Shown here: one piece after another, positions 25,253 to 33,276 of the stretch
Position numbering within the stretch: position 1 is the stretch's first letter
How the letters are laid out: each line of letters begins with the position of its first letter
Origin: CAZYXZ01 sp964651395
GTDB taxonomy: Bacteria > Actinomycetota > Actinomycetes > BP-191
Length of the DNA: 57,072 nucleotides
Assembly (NCBI GenBank): GCA_964651395.1
Contig: CAZYXZ010000009.1
Coordinates: 1 to 57,072 of the forward strand
Direction of reading: 5' to 3'
Made by a program: the position numbers and the translations under genes
The notes under the pieces: model-generated
Told to the model about the DNA's origin: nothing
What the model saw: only the letters and a program-made list of their open reading frames with translations
Databases searched by the model: none

Positions 25253-26031
25253 ACGGGGTCAGCCGGCGGGTCGGCGAGGATGCCAAGGAAGCCGCCCTTG
25301 ACCAGCCAGGAGAGGGCGAACGCCTCGACGCACACCGTCTCCATCCAGAACATCGTGTGCCACCAGTCGGGTTCCTTGATGAAGGCGAAGATCCCGATCG
25401 TGAGGATCGCCGCGAAGATGAGCACCCCGCACGTCCGGTAGACGCGGTTGCGCAACCGCGTCTGCGGGGTCCAGGTCGCGGGGTCCTTGTCGCTCTGCGT
25501 GAACAGCAGCAGCGCGAACACGCCGAGCAGCGTGAACAGCAGGCCGGCGCACGTCAGGTGCACGGCCTTGATGAAGTTCTCCCCGGCGTCCTCGGTCTTC
25601 TGCGACACGGTGGGGAAGACGGCGACGCCGATCGCGAAGAAGCAGGCGAAGTTGCTGAGGAGCCGGTCGATCCGGAACGACTGCTTGATCGGCCGGTAGT
25701 TGTAGGACAGGAAGAACACGCCCATCGCCCAGAGCGCACCGACGAACACGTTGCCCATGCGCGAGTAGTAGTAGGCGCTGATCGAGCCACGCAGGTTGAA
25801 GCCGTCACCGGCCACCAGCGCGATCGGCAGGAAGAAGGCGAGCAGCCCGAGGCAGGTCTGCAGGTAGGCGTACGCCGCCGCGAGCTCCGCGTCGCCGGCC
25901 TTCTCGACCGCGATCTCGATCGCGGCGTCGCGGGTGGCGTCGTCGGGCGCGGTAGCCGCCTGCTCGAGGAGGGCTCTGCTCTCCGCCTCGAGCTGCTCGG
26001 CCTGCTCTGTGGTCGCCAGCACCGCTTGCAC
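25249..26031 (-). CDS. Integral membrane protein, DUF998-like
   Basis: 260 residues from GTG 26031 after GGAGGGGG. A soluble helical N-terminus of about 60 residues rich in Ala/Glu is followed by six or seven hydrophobic segments. The segment ISAYYYSRMGNVFVGALWAMG is typical of a membrane family related to DUF998. No catalytic motif is seen and the function is unknown. Confidence 0.75.
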   Translation of the reverse strand: MQAVLATTEQAEQLEAESRALLEQAATAPDDATRDAAIEIAVEKAGDAELAAAYAYLQTCLGLLAFFLPIALVAGDGFNLRGSISAYYYSRMGNVFVGALWAMGVFFLSYNYRPIKQSFRIDRLLSNFACFFAIGVAVFPTVSQKTEDAGENFIKAVHLTCAGLLFTLLGVFALLLFTQSDKDPATWTPQTRLRNRVYRTCGVLIFAAILTIGIFAFIKEPDWWHTMFWMETVCVEAFALSWLVKGGFLGILADPPADPV

Positions 26032-26080
26032 CGTCGCGCCCCCTCCGCCGGGTACTCACGCCACGGTACCGAGCGGAGTG

Positions 26081-26881
26081 CTACGCGGCGTGCATCCCGG
26101 CCAGCATCGCCTCGAGCATCGCCTGGTCGGGACCGACGAAGGGGTCTGCATCCGTCGCCGTCGCGAGCGTGTCGAGCAGCCGGGTGATCGCCTTGCGCGC
26201 CGGCGGCAGGTGCGTGGAGAGCACGACCTCCGGATCCATCGCGCGCAGCGGAGCCATGGTCGCGCCGAACTGCGCCACGTCCACGGCGGCCACCCACGGG
26301 CAGTCGACGGTCACCCAGAGCCGCTGTCCCGCCTCGACGGCGTCGGGCGAGAGCTCGGCGATGTCGCCGACCTCGGTGTCCGACGCGGCGCCGAACGGCG
26401 AGCCGAAGCAGTCCGAGCTGAACATCGTGCCGGTGCTCTCGTCGTACAGACCGGTGGTGGCGGGGCTGTCGTAGACCGGCGGGCGGAACGCGGTGAGCTT
26501 GCGGTCGCCGACGTCGAGGGACTGCCCGGGGTTGAGGAAGTACGCGCGGTCCGGCGTCAGCGGGAAGTCCATCGTCGTGATGCCGAAGCCGAGGAACGTG
26601 GTGACCAGGCGCGCCTGCGGCGCGGCCGCGAGCACCTCGGCGAGCGCGCCGGTGTGGTCGCGGTCCGGGTGGGTCAGGTAGATCCAGCGCAGGTCGGCCG
26701 GCTCGACTGCGGACCACAGCGCGTCGAGGAACTCGTCCCGCGACTGCGGTGCGCCCGTGTCGATGAGCACCGGCTCGGCTGCGTGGACGACGTACGCGTT
26801 GATCGGCAGGAAGCCGAGGCCGGGGATCTCCGCCGCGTCGGACAGCGCGGTGACGTCAGGTGCGGGCTGGTGGATGTGCAT
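26081..26881 (-). CDS. MBL-fold metallohydrolase, oxygen-binding diiron protein type
   Basis: 266 residues. The metal motif is IYLTHPDRDHTG, with Asp in place of the second His of HxHxDH, as in flavodiiron-like ODP proteins. PVLIDTGAPQS, DCFGSPFGAA and LSTHLPPARK provide the other ligands. It may bind a di-iron centre and reduce oxygen or sense it. It is the last gene of a TetR-VOC-MBL operon and follows the VOC gene after 9 bp with AGGAG. Confidence 0.85.
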   Translation of the reverse strand: MHIHQPAPDVTALSDAAEIPGLGFLPINAYVVHAAEPVLIDTGAPQSRDEFLDALWSAVEPADLRWIYLTHPDRDHTGALAEVLAAAPQARLVTTFLGFGITTMDFPLTPDRAYFLNPGQSLDVGDRKLTAFRPPVYDSPATTGLYDESTGTMFSSDCFGSPFGAASDTEVGDIAELSPDAVEAGQRLWVTVDCPWVAAVDVAQFGATMAPLRAMDPEVVLSTHLPPARKAITRLLDTLATATDADPFVGPDQAMLEAMLAGMHAA

Positions 26882-26890
26882 GGCAGTCTC

Positions 26891-27322
26891 CTAGCGGACG
26901 GCGGGCGAGAAGAGCTCGAGCTGGATGTTGTCGGGGTCGCGGAAGACGAGGACCGAGCCGTACGGCGCGTCGGTGATCGGCGACTGGGTGAGCGGCTTGT
27001 CGGCGGTGTCGGCGCGGACGACGCCCTGTGCCTCGAGGTGGTCCTGCCACGCGACGAGGTCGTCCCGGCTGCCCACAGAGAAGCCGACGTGGTCGAGGCC
27101 GGCCTTGGTCTCGGTGAAGAGGCCGCCGTCGTTCGTGTCGTGACGGTGCAGGACGACGGACATGCTCATGTCCTGGTTCGCGAGCAGCTTGCCCACACCG
27201 CCCTCGTGCGGGACGTCCATGACGAACGCGATGCCGAAGACCCCCTCGTACCAGGGGATGCTCGCCTCCACGTCAGTGACGGTGAGTGCGACGTGGTGCA
27301 GCTGCGCGACGGGAGTGCTCAT
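26891..27322 (-). CDS. VOC-family protein in TetR operon
   Basis: 143 residues. LHHVALTVTDVEASIPWYEGVFG contains the first metal His, AGLDHVGFSVGSRDDLVAW the second and FRDPDNIQLELFSP the C-terminal Glu, so a complete metal site is present. It overlaps the TetR gene by 4 bp (ATGA) and precedes the MBL protein. The three may handle one compound sensed by the TetR protein. Confidence 0.87.
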   Translation of the reverse strand: MSTPVAQLHHVALTVTDVEASIPWYEGVFGIAFVMDVPHEGGVGKLLANQDMSMSVVLHRHDTNDGGLFTETKAGLDHVGFSVGSRDDLVAWQDHLEAQGVVRADTADKPLTQSPITDAPYGSVLVFRDPDNIQLELFSPAVR

Positions 27323-27939
27323 GGCGTGGCCTTCCTCTTCCGGGGCTTGGGCTTGGCGCTCTCGGTGATCCGGCGGGCGAGCAGGTCGACGGCGTCGTCG
27401 AACAGGCGCAGCCAGCGCGTGCCTCCCGGCTCGTTGGCGAACTGCTGGTTGAGCAGCCCGCTGGCCACCGCGGTGATCAGGTCGCGGTGCTCCTGCGTGA
27501 CCGGGGGCCGCATGAGGACCGGGTGGAACGACTCGTCGTACGCCTGCTGCGCGATCGCGTACGACGCCGGCGTCGGCTCGAAGCCCGGGATGGTGCGCAG
27601 GCTGAGCAGCTGGAAGCGCACCGGGTCGGCGACGCTGAACCGCACCCAGCGGTCCGCGCCGACCCAGATGGCCTCGCGCAGGTCGTCGACCGGCGTGAGC
27701 GGCTCGAAGGCGATGAACGCGCGCCAGCCGTCGGCGTACATGGCGTCGTACAGCGCGTGCTTGGAGTCGAAGTAGGAGTAGAGCGACGGCGTGGCCATGC
27801 CGAGCTTGCGGGCGAGGTCACGCAGCGAGAGGCCGGCGAGCCCGTTCTCCCGGGCCAGCTCCCAGGCCGCGCGAACGATGGCGTCGGTGGCTGCCGCGCG
27901 CCGGCCCGCGCGCCAATCGCTGTTCTCGTTGCCTAACAC
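27319..27939 (-). CDS. TetR-family regulator
   Basis: 206 residues if translation begins at GTG 27939. The helix-turn-helix is GLAGLSLRDLARKLGMATPSLYSYFDSKHALYD, and a ligand-binding C-terminal domain with LLNQQFANEPGGTRWLRLF follows. A start at TTG 27975 is in frame, but that triplet belongs to a TTGACA -35 box. The first gene of an operon with VOC and MBL genes, it probably represses its own operon. Confidence 0.88.
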   Translation of the reverse strand: MLGNENSDWRAGRRAAATDAIVRAAWELARENGLAGLSLRDLARKLGMATPSLYSYFDSKHALYDAMYADGWRAFIAFEPLTPVDDLREAIWVGADRWVRFSVADPVRFQLLSLRTIPGFEPTPASYAIAQQAYDESFHPVLMRPPVTQEHRDLITAVASGLLNQQFANEPGGTRWLRLFDDAVDLLARRITESAKPKPRKRKATP

Positions 27940-27946
27940 CGTTCGG

Positions 27947-27975
27947 ACTATCCGCGCCCCGTTCGGTCCTGTCAA
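27947..27975 (-). promoter_or_regulatory. Sigma-70-type promoter of the TetR operon, probably leaderless
   Basis: On the minus strand TTGACA (27975-27970) is separated by 17 bases from GATAGT (27952-27947). The GTG start at 27939 is 7 bases after the -10, where transcription should start, so the message would be leaderless. The octamer CCGAACGG occurs twice in the same region and may be the regulator's half-site. Confidence 0.6.
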
Positions 27976-27978
27976 CCC

Positions 27979-28371
27979 TCAGATTTCGTGCAGCTCCAGG
28001 TGCGGATCGATGCGGCGCAGGTCCTTGGCGTCGGACGTGACGACAGCGCAGCGGAACTGCCGGGCCACGAGCACGACATTCGCGTCGACGATGTCGTGGG
28101 TCTTGCTCATGCCGCAGATCACCCCGACACCGCGGGCCGCTGTGAAGTCGAGCGGAACCACCGTGGCCGAGGGACTGAGAAGCAAACGCCAGAGGCGTGA
28201 TTGTGTCGCACCGTTGCGAAGAACTTGAGCGGCAACGGTCGCGGGGACGATGAGCCGCGCATCCGACTGCGAAGCTACATGCAGCAGGGCTCGCACTGAG
28301 GCTTGATCTCGCTCGACCGCGATCAACGCGCCTGCGTCTAGGACGAGAGGCCGAGCACCTTTCGCGCCCAT
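27979..28371 (-). CDS. vapC: PIN-domain toxin, VapC-like
   Basis: 130 residues. PIN acidic residues are at LVLDAGALIAVERD (first Asp), in the middle Asp of THDIVDANVVLVAR and in VVTSDAKDLRRI. The product is a predicted RNA endonuclease neutralised by the ribbon-helix-helix partner that overlaps its start by 34 bp. Length and motif spacing match VapC. Confidence 0.87.
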   Translation of the reverse strand: MGAKGARPLVLDAGALIAVERDQASVRALLHVASQSDARLIVPATVAAQVLRNGATQSRLWRLLLSPSATVVPLDFTAARGVGVICGMSKTHDIVDANVVLVARQFRCAVVTSDAKDLRRIDPHLELHEI

Positions 28372-28568
28372 GCGTATGCCTCCTCGTCCGGCTCGCCGAA
28401 CTCCTCAATCATCTCGTCCACGAGTGTCGCCAGGTCGTCGTTCGTGGAGAACGCACGCAGGGCAGCCGCGACGTAGGCGCTCACCGAGGCCGCATCTCCA
28501 CGAGCCACTGCCGCGTCGGCCTCCTCGACCAGATTTGCCGGCAACGAGACCGTGATCCTTCGCTTCAT
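28338..28568 (-). CDS. vapB: Ribbon-helix-helix antitoxin, VapB-like
   Basis: 76 residues. MKRRITVSLPANLVEEADAAV is the DNA-binding ribbon-helix, and the C-terminal acidic part (EEFGEPDEEAYAWARKVLG) should wrap the toxin. It overlaps the stop of the upstream small gene (ATGA) and the start of vapC, so three genes are translated together. Confidence 0.85.
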   Translation of the reverse strand: MKRRITVSLPANLVEEADAAVARGDAASVSAYVAAALRAFSTNDDLATLVDEMIEEFGEPDEEAYAWARKVLGLSS

Positions 28569-28828
28569 ACTTTCATCATACTCACGGATCGGCGCCTGGA
28601 CGTTCGGCGTTCCTGATGTTCTGCAGCCACCAAGTCGGCGTCGATGAGGAGCAGCTCGGCCTCCACGCGCATGATCGCTCGGATCAACGGCGCGAGCTCA
28701 GCCGTGGGTGCCTTGAGTGACATCGTCGCCGTGGCGTCTCGCACCTGGCTGACACACATGCCGGCGAGTACACGCGCGAGTCCGTCCGCCGACTCGTTGG
28801 CCACAAGGGGCAGCGCCATTTCGATCAT
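28565..28828 (-). CDS. Small helical protein upstream of VapBC
   Basis: 87 residues from ATG 28828 (MIEMALPLVANESADGLARV), with GTGGAGCG upstream; GTG 28876 is an alternative. Mostly helical, with a conserved-looking AELAPLIRAIMRVEAELLLID segment and a basic C-terminus. The 4-bp overlap with the antitoxin suggests a three-component toxin-antitoxin operon, or capture of an unrelated gene. No family is recognised. Confidence 0.55.
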   Translation of the reverse strand: MIEMALPLVANESADGLARVLAGMCVSQVRDATATMSLKAPTAELAPLIRAIMRVEAELLLIDADLVAAEHQERRTSRRRSVSMMKV

Positions 28829-28930
28829 GCGCTCCACGCTAGGCAGTGACTCCGACAAGACCGGATCCCCGTCCACAGGCGTGACTATTCGACGGCATGC
28901 ACCGCGTCTGTGGACAGTTGAGGTACCCCC

Positions 28931-28955
28931 AGTTATAGTCATGTTGACCATAACT
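28931..28955. promoter_or_regulatory. Palindromic operator of the NAD-salvage operon
   Basis: The 25-bp site has 10-bp arms AGTTATAGTC and GACCATAACT, with one mismatch, around a 5-base centre. It ends just before the AGGAG ribosome-binding site (28956-28960) and 11 bp before the pnuC GTG, a position suited to repression. The NrtR-like Nudix protein encoded by the third gene is the likely binder. Confidence 0.65.
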
Positions 28956-28965
28956 AGGAGCAGCT

Positions 28966-29616
28966 GTGAACACGATGCTCGATCTGCTGGAGCGGCCGGC
29001 GTTTCACCTGGGGCAGACGCCGACGACGTGGGTTGAGGTGTTCGCGTTCCTCACCGGGGCGCTGTGCGTGTGGCTGGTCGCGAAGCAGCATGTGGCGAAC
29101 TGGGCGATCGGGATCGTCAACGCCGCACTGTTCCTGGCGCTGTTCAACCGGGCAGGGCTGTTCGCGGACTCGGCGCTTCAGGTCGTCTATATCGCGCTCG
29201 GCGCCTACGGGTGGTGGGCCTGGCTGCACGCCGACCACCGCCACCGCATCGACCTCCCCGTGAGCCGGACGACGCCCGCGCAGTGGGCGACCCTGGCAGC
29301 GCTCGGGATCGCCGGCACCGCCCTCCTCACCGGCTACCTCGACCACCACACGAGCTCCGTCGTGCCGTTCTGGGACGCACTCACGACCGCCCTCTCGTTG
29401 CTCGCGACGTGGGGGCAGACCCGCAAGAAGGTCGAGTCGTGGTGGATCTGGATCAGCGCAGACCTCGTCTATGTCCCCCTCTACGGCTACAAGGACCTCT
29501 GGCTCACCGCCGTCCTCTACGTCGGTTTCCTGGCCCTCTGCGTCAAAGGTCTGCGCGAGTGGCGCGCCGACCTGGCCCAGAGCACCACGACCGAGGCGAT
29601 CTTGGTGCCCGCATGA
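28966..29616 (+). CDS. pnuC: Nicotinamide riboside transporter PnuC
   Basis: 216 residues from GTG 28966. Six to seven membrane segments; the family core includes WAIGIVNAALFLALF, a WWxW run in YGWWAWLHA and WIWISADLVYVPLYGYKDLWLTAVLY, which line the substrate channel. It takes up nicotinamide riboside by facilitated diffusion, trapped by the kinase next door. It overlaps nadR by 4 bp (ATGA). Confidence 0.93.
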   Translation: MNTMLDLLERPAFHLGQTPTTWVEVFAFLTGALCVWLVAKQHVANWAIGIVNAALFLALFNRAGLFADSALQVVYIALGAYGWWAWLHADHRHRIDLPVSRTTPAQWATLAALGIAGTALLTGYLDHHTSSVVPFWDALTTALSLLATWGQTRKKVESWWIWISADLVYVPLYGYKDLWLTAVLYVGFLALCVKGLREWRADLAQSTTTEAILVPA

Positions 29617-30743
29617 CCGAGCACTACGAGCACGGCCTGGTCGTCGGCAAGTTCTACCCGCCGCACAACGGCCACCACGCGCTCATCGACGCAGCCGCCG
29701 CGCAGTGCGCACGCCTCACCGTCGTCGTCGGCGCGCACTCGCACGAGTCGATCCCGCTGGCCGACCGGGTCGCCTGGCTCACCGTGACTCACGCCCATCA
29801 GCCGAACGTCGACGTCATCGGCGAGACCGACGACTACGACGTCGACTTCGACTCCGAGCTCGCCTGGCGCAACCACGTCGCGGTCTTCGCCGCCGCGGTC
29901 ACCCGCGCCACGCTGCGCGCCGGACTCCCGCCGGAGGCCGCCGCCGTCGACGCGGTGTTCTCCTCCGAGAAGTACGGCGACGAGCTGGCCCGCCGCTTCG
30001 GCGCCGTCCACGTCTGCGTCGACCTCGACCGGCTCGGCGTCGCCGTCTCCGGCACCGCGGTCCGCAGCGACGTCCCTGGCCACTGGCACCTGCTCTCCCC
30101 CGCCACCCGCGCCAGCCTGGCGCTGCGGGTCGCCGTCGTCGGCGCCGAGTCGACCGGCACGACCACCCTCGCCCGTGACCTCGCCGCAGCACTCAGCGAC
30201 CGGGGCAGCGTCTGGGCCGAAACGCAGTGGGTTCCCGAGTACGGCCGCCGGGCGACCGAGCTCAAGCTCGCCGCCCTCGGCGCCCAACGAGCCCGCGCCG
30301 GGGAACCATCACCGACCGTCGCCGACCTGGAGTGGACACCCGGCGACTTCCTCGACATCGCCGAACGGCAGAACGCCGACGAGGACGCCGCCGCGACGAG
30401 CTCCCCCGTGCTGGTCTGCGACACCGACGCGTTCGCGACCGGCATCTGGCGCGAGCGCTACCTCGGCGCGCGCGACCCCGCGGTCGAGGCCCTCGGTGAC
30501 GCACGACGCCACCCGCTCTACCTGCTCACCGACCCGGCCGGTGTCGCGTTCGAGCAGGACGGCCTGCGCGACGGCGAGCACATCCGCGAGTGGATGCACC
30601 AGCGCTTCGTCGACCGGCTCACCGAGACCGACCGCCGCTGGGTGCTCGTCACCGGCTCCCCCGCCGACCGCCTCGAGCACGCGCTCCGCGAGATCGACCA
30701 GCTGCTCGCCGAATCCTGGCGCTTCGCGCCGCCGCTCGCATGA
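29613..30743 (+). CDS. nadR: NadR-like NMN adenylyltransferase / ribosylnicotinamide kinase
   Basis: 376 residues. The N-terminal nucleotidyltransferase has GKFYPPHNGHH and SGTAVRSD. The C-terminal kinase starts at VAVVGAESTGTTTLARDL. In other NadR proteins that P-loop has Lys before Ser/Thr; here Thr stands at the lysine position. There is no N-terminal helix-turn-helix, unlike the enterobacterial repressor form. It converts nicotinamide riboside to NMN and NAD after import by PnuC. It overlaps both neighbours by 4 bp. Confidence 0.9.
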   Translation: MTEHYEHGLVVGKFYPPHNGHHALIDAAAAQCARLTVVVGAHSHESIPLADRVAWLTVTHAHQPNVDVIGETDDYDVDFDSELAWRNHVAVFAAAVTRATLRAGLPPEAAAVDAVFSSEKYGDELARRFGAVHVCVDLDRLGVAVSGTAVRSDVPGHWHLLSPATRASLALRVAVVGAESTGTTTLARDLAAALSDRGSVWAETQWVPEYGRRATELKLAALGAQRARAGEPSPTVADLEWTPGDFLDIAERQNADEDAAATSSPVLVCDTDAFATGIWRERYLGARDPAVEALGDARRHPLYLLTDPAGVAFEQDGLRDGEHIREWMHQRFVDRLTETDRRWVLVTGSPADRLEHALREIDQLLAESWRFAPPLA

Positions 30744-31495
30744 CCGCCCGCGCGCCGGACGGCTACGACGCCGGCAAGTACCCGCCGTTCGCGGTCACCG
30801 TCGACATCGTCCTGGCTACCGTGCGGCAGGGCCGGCTCTGCCTGCTCCTCGTCGAGCGCGCCGCGCACCCGTACCAGGGCGAGTGGGCGCTGCCCGGGGG
30901 CTTCGTCGGCATCGACGAGTCGCTGCACGACGCCGCGGTCCGCGAGCTGGCCGAGGAGACCGGCATCCAGATCGGCGCGGGGAAGAAGTCGGTCGGCCAC
31001 CTCGAGCAGCTCGCGACGTACGGCGACCCGGGCCGCGACCCGCGGATGCGCGTCGTCAGCGTTGCCCACGTGGCGCTCATGCCCGACCTGCCGACGCCGG
31101 TCGCCGACTCCGACGCGGCCAACGCCCGCTGGTGGCCGGTTGAGGATCTCGCTCTCGGCTCGAAGCGCAAAGGCCTGCTGCGGCTCGCCTTCGACCACGA
31201 CCAGATTGCCCGCGACGGCATCGAGCGGATCCGCGCCAAGCTCGAGTACACGACGCTGGCCACGGCCTTCCTCGAGGCCCCGTTCTCCATCCCCGACCTG
31301 CGCCGCGTCTACGAGGCCGTCTGGGGTGAGGAGCTGGACCCCGCCAACTTCGCCCGCAAGGTCCTCGCCACGCCGGGCTTCGTCGAGCCGACCGGCCGGA
31401 CGTCCGACCACGGCGACCCCGACGGCGGCCGCCGGCCGGCCCTCTACGTGCCAGGAAAGGCCACCGAGCTGGTCCCGCCGTTCCTCCGCAGCTAG
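30740..31495 (+). CDS. Nudix protein with C-terminal winged helix, NrtR-like
   Basis: 251 residues from ATG 30740. The Nudix box is GGFVGIDESLHDAAVRELAEETG with all catalytic Glu/Arg residues, so hydrolysis of ADP-ribose may persist. The C-terminal 90 residues (FSIPDLRRVYEAVWGEELDP, then NFARKVLATPGFVEPTG) match the winged helix of NrtR regulators. In an operon with pnuC and nadR it is the likely repressor sensing ADP-ribose or NAD, acting at 28931-28955. An enzyme role is an alternative. Confidence 0.85.
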   Translation: MTARAPDGYDAGKYPPFAVTVDIVLATVRQGRLCLLLVERAAHPYQGEWALPGGFVGIDESLHDAAVRELAEETGIQIGAGKKSVGHLEQLATYGDPGRDPRMRVVSVAHVALMPDLPTPVADSDAANARWWPVEDLALGSKRKGLLRLAFDHDQIARDGIERIRAKLEYTTLATAFLEAPFSIPDLRRVYEAVWGEELDPANFARKVLATPGFVEPTGRTSDHGDPDGGRRPALYVPGKATELVPPFLRS

Positions 31496-31854
31496 GACGT
31501 CAGGCAGAAGGGGTGGCCAGCCGGATCCAGGAGTACCCGCCATCGTCCGTCGCCGGGCTGATGGTCCGGCTTGGCCGCGCCGAGCTCAAGCGCCAGCCCT
31601 TCCATCACATCGAGGTCGTCCGCGCGGAAGTCCAGGTGGAACTGTTGCGGCACGTCCTGACCCGGCCACTGCGGAGCCCGGTATCCGTCAACCCGCTGGA
31701 ATCCCAGATCACAGCCGGAGTCATCCGTCAGAGCGACGAACTCGTCCGAACTGAAGAGCTCGCGCATTCCGGTCAGGGCACCGTAGAACCCCGCCAGCGT
31801 CTTCGGGTCGGCACAGTCCAGAGTCACCCCGCGCAGTACAGCGCCTGGCACCAT
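31492..31854 (-). CDS. VOC-family protein
   Basis: 120 residues from ATG 31854, with GAAGGAGCGG upstream; GTG 31851 is equally placed. A single glyoxalase-like domain: GVTLDCADPKTLAGFYGALTG, FHLDFRADDLDVMEGL and a C-terminal LDPAGHPFCLTS. The metal ligands are partly replaced, as in the actinobacterial group annotated glyoxalase-like. It overlaps the nrtR-like stop by 4 bp in opposite orientation. Confidence 0.8.
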   Translation of the reverse strand: MVPGAVLRGVTLDCADPKTLAGFYGALTGMRELFSSDEFVALTDDSGCDLGFQRVDGYRAPQWPGQDVPQQFHLDFRADDLDVMEGLALELGAAKPDHQPGDGRWRVLLDPAGHPFCLTS

Positions 31855-31937
31855 CCGCTCCTTCGCGTCCGCGCGCCCGCGGCGCACAGCCACACCGTAG
31901 GCGCCATATCCACCGCTGAAGAAGCGGTTTACATGCC

Positions 31938-32324
31938 CTAGACGGCCACGACCTCGAGCAGTCCGGAAAGACCACGGAAGTCATCAGGGTTCCGTGTGTA
32001 CAAGGGGAGCCCGTGGGCAACTGCGACGCTGGCAATGAGCAGATCCGCCAACCTGCGCGGCGACGTACGCCGTGCGGCGCGCACCGCCGAGTAGACCTGC
32101 CCGTACGCCCGAGCCGCCTCCGTATCGAAGGGCAAGGCATCGAAGGTTCCTTCGGCCCACTGCAGTCGGGCTTGCCGGATGGCGCGCTCGCTCGCGGATC
32201 GGGCGGCAAGCGGGCCGGCTGCCAACTCCGCCAACGACAAAGCGCTGATCGCGACCTCCTCAACGGGCTGCTCATCCGGCCAGTCGATGAGCACCGAGGT
32301 GTCGAACAAGCCGCGGCTGGTCAT
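31938..32324 (-). CDS. PIN-domain toxin, second VapC-like
   Basis: 128 residues. The PIN residues are in GLFDTSVLIDW, AISALSLAELAAG, RRLADLLIASVAVAHGL and YTRNPDDFRGL. The order and the NPDDF ending identify a canonical VapC nuclease. It overlaps the Phd/YefM-type antitoxin by 4 bp. Confidence 0.9.
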   Translation of the reverse strand: MTSRGLFDTSVLIDWPDEQPVEEVAISALSLAELAAGPLAARSASERAIRQARLQWAEGTFDALPFDTEAARAYGQVYSAVRAARRTSPRRLADLLIASVAVAHGLPLYTRNPDDFRGLSGLLEVVAV

Positions 32325-32566
32325 TCGACGCTCTGGTCGATGAGACGGTCCACGTCCCTGCGGAACGCCTCCGGGTCGATGTTCGGCAGGTGCGCGGCGC
32401 TCGCGGCGGCCTCAGCGAACGGAACGAACTGGCGACGGCGCAGCGGCCGCAACTCGGCCACCGGCACGCCATTCCTGGTCACCGTGATCGTCTCGCCCGC
32501 CTCCGCGGCCCGCACGATCTCGCCGCTGTCATTGCGCAGCTCTCGCTGGCCCACTTCGCGCCCCAT
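32321..32566 (-). CDS. Phd/YefM-family antitoxin
   Basis: 81 residues. MGREVGQRELRNDSGEIVRAAEAGETITVTRNGVPVAELRPL is the classic Phd/YefM N-terminal DNA-binding part, and the C-terminus (FRRDVDRLIDQSVE) is the toxin-binding tail. A 16-bp palindrome starts 10 bp upstream of the start codon. Confidence 0.9.
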   Translation of the reverse strand: MGREVGQRELRNDSGEIVRAAEAGETITVTRNGVPVAELRPLRRRQFVPFAEAAASAAHLPNIDPEAFRRDVDRLIDQSVE

Positions 32567-32575
32567 CTTCTGACT

Positions 32576-32591
32576 GTAGCACCTGTGCTAC
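32576..32591. promoter_or_regulatory. Antitoxin operator
   Basis: GTAGCACCTGTGCTAC is a perfect 7+7 palindrome around CT, 10 bp upstream of the antitoxin start on the minus strand. The position suits autorepression by the antitoxin-toxin complex. Confidence 0.65.
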
Positions 32592-32673
32592 ACCTAGGGT
32601 TTGGGTCTGGCTGATGTAGGAAACCCCAACCAGGCGTCACGGCACGGCGCCGCCGACCGATCTGTGAGGACCG

Positions 32674-33276
32674 ATGGCAACCATCTCCGCCAGCCTGTTC
32701 ATGGCGCTCGACGGCATGGTCGACCCGATGGTCGGCAACTGGCACTTCCCGTACTTCAACGATGAGATGGGCGACGCGGTCGGGCGCTCGCACGAGGGCG
32801 ACGTGATGCTCTTCGGCCGGGTGACCTACGACAGCTTCGCGGGCGCGTGGCCGGAGCGAGAGGCCGCCGGCGGGGAGGACGCCGCGTTCGCGAAGACCCT
32901 CGGCGACCTGCGCAAGATCGTCGTGTCGCACCAGCCGCTGGAGTTCACCTGGCGCAACTCCGAGCAGCTCGAGGGCGACCTCATCGAAGGGGCGAAGAGG
33001 CTCAAGGCCGACGGCGGCATCCGGCGGATCGTGCTGAGCGGGTCGACCTCCGTCGTACGGCAGCTGCTCGCAGCCGGGCTGCTCGACGAGCTGCACCTGT
33101 TCATCCACCCGGTCGCCGCCGGCGCCGGGCTGCGGCTCTTCGACGGCTCCAACCCCGAGCAGCCGTTCAAGCTGGTCTCGTCGGAGACGTTCGCGACCGG
33201 CGTCCTCTACCTGGTCTACGCGCCCGACCCCAACCCGCCGACCGGCGGCTACGACGAGGCCAAGGAAAGCCTCTAG
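32674..33276 (+). CDS. RibD C-terminal/dihydrofolate-reductase-like protein
   Basis: 200 residues. MATISASLFMALDGMVDP is the typical opening, with VMLFGRVTYDSFAGAWP as cofactor-binding block and GSTSVVRQLLAAGLLDELHLFIHPVAAGAGLRLF as the C-terminal signature. The fold binds NADPH; the family's usual substrate is unknown. A shared 4-bp end with the convergent NERD gene is seen. Confidence 0.9.
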   Translation: MATISASLFMALDGMVDPMVGNWHFPYFNDEMGDAVGRSHEGDVMLFGRVTYDSFAGAWPEREAAGGEDAAFAKTLGDLRKIVVSHQPLEFTWRNSEQLEGDLIEGAKRLKADGGIRRIVLSGSTSVVRQLLAAGLLDELHLFIHPVAAGAGLRLFDGSNPEQPFKLVSSETFATGVLYLVYAPDPNPPTGGYDEAKESL

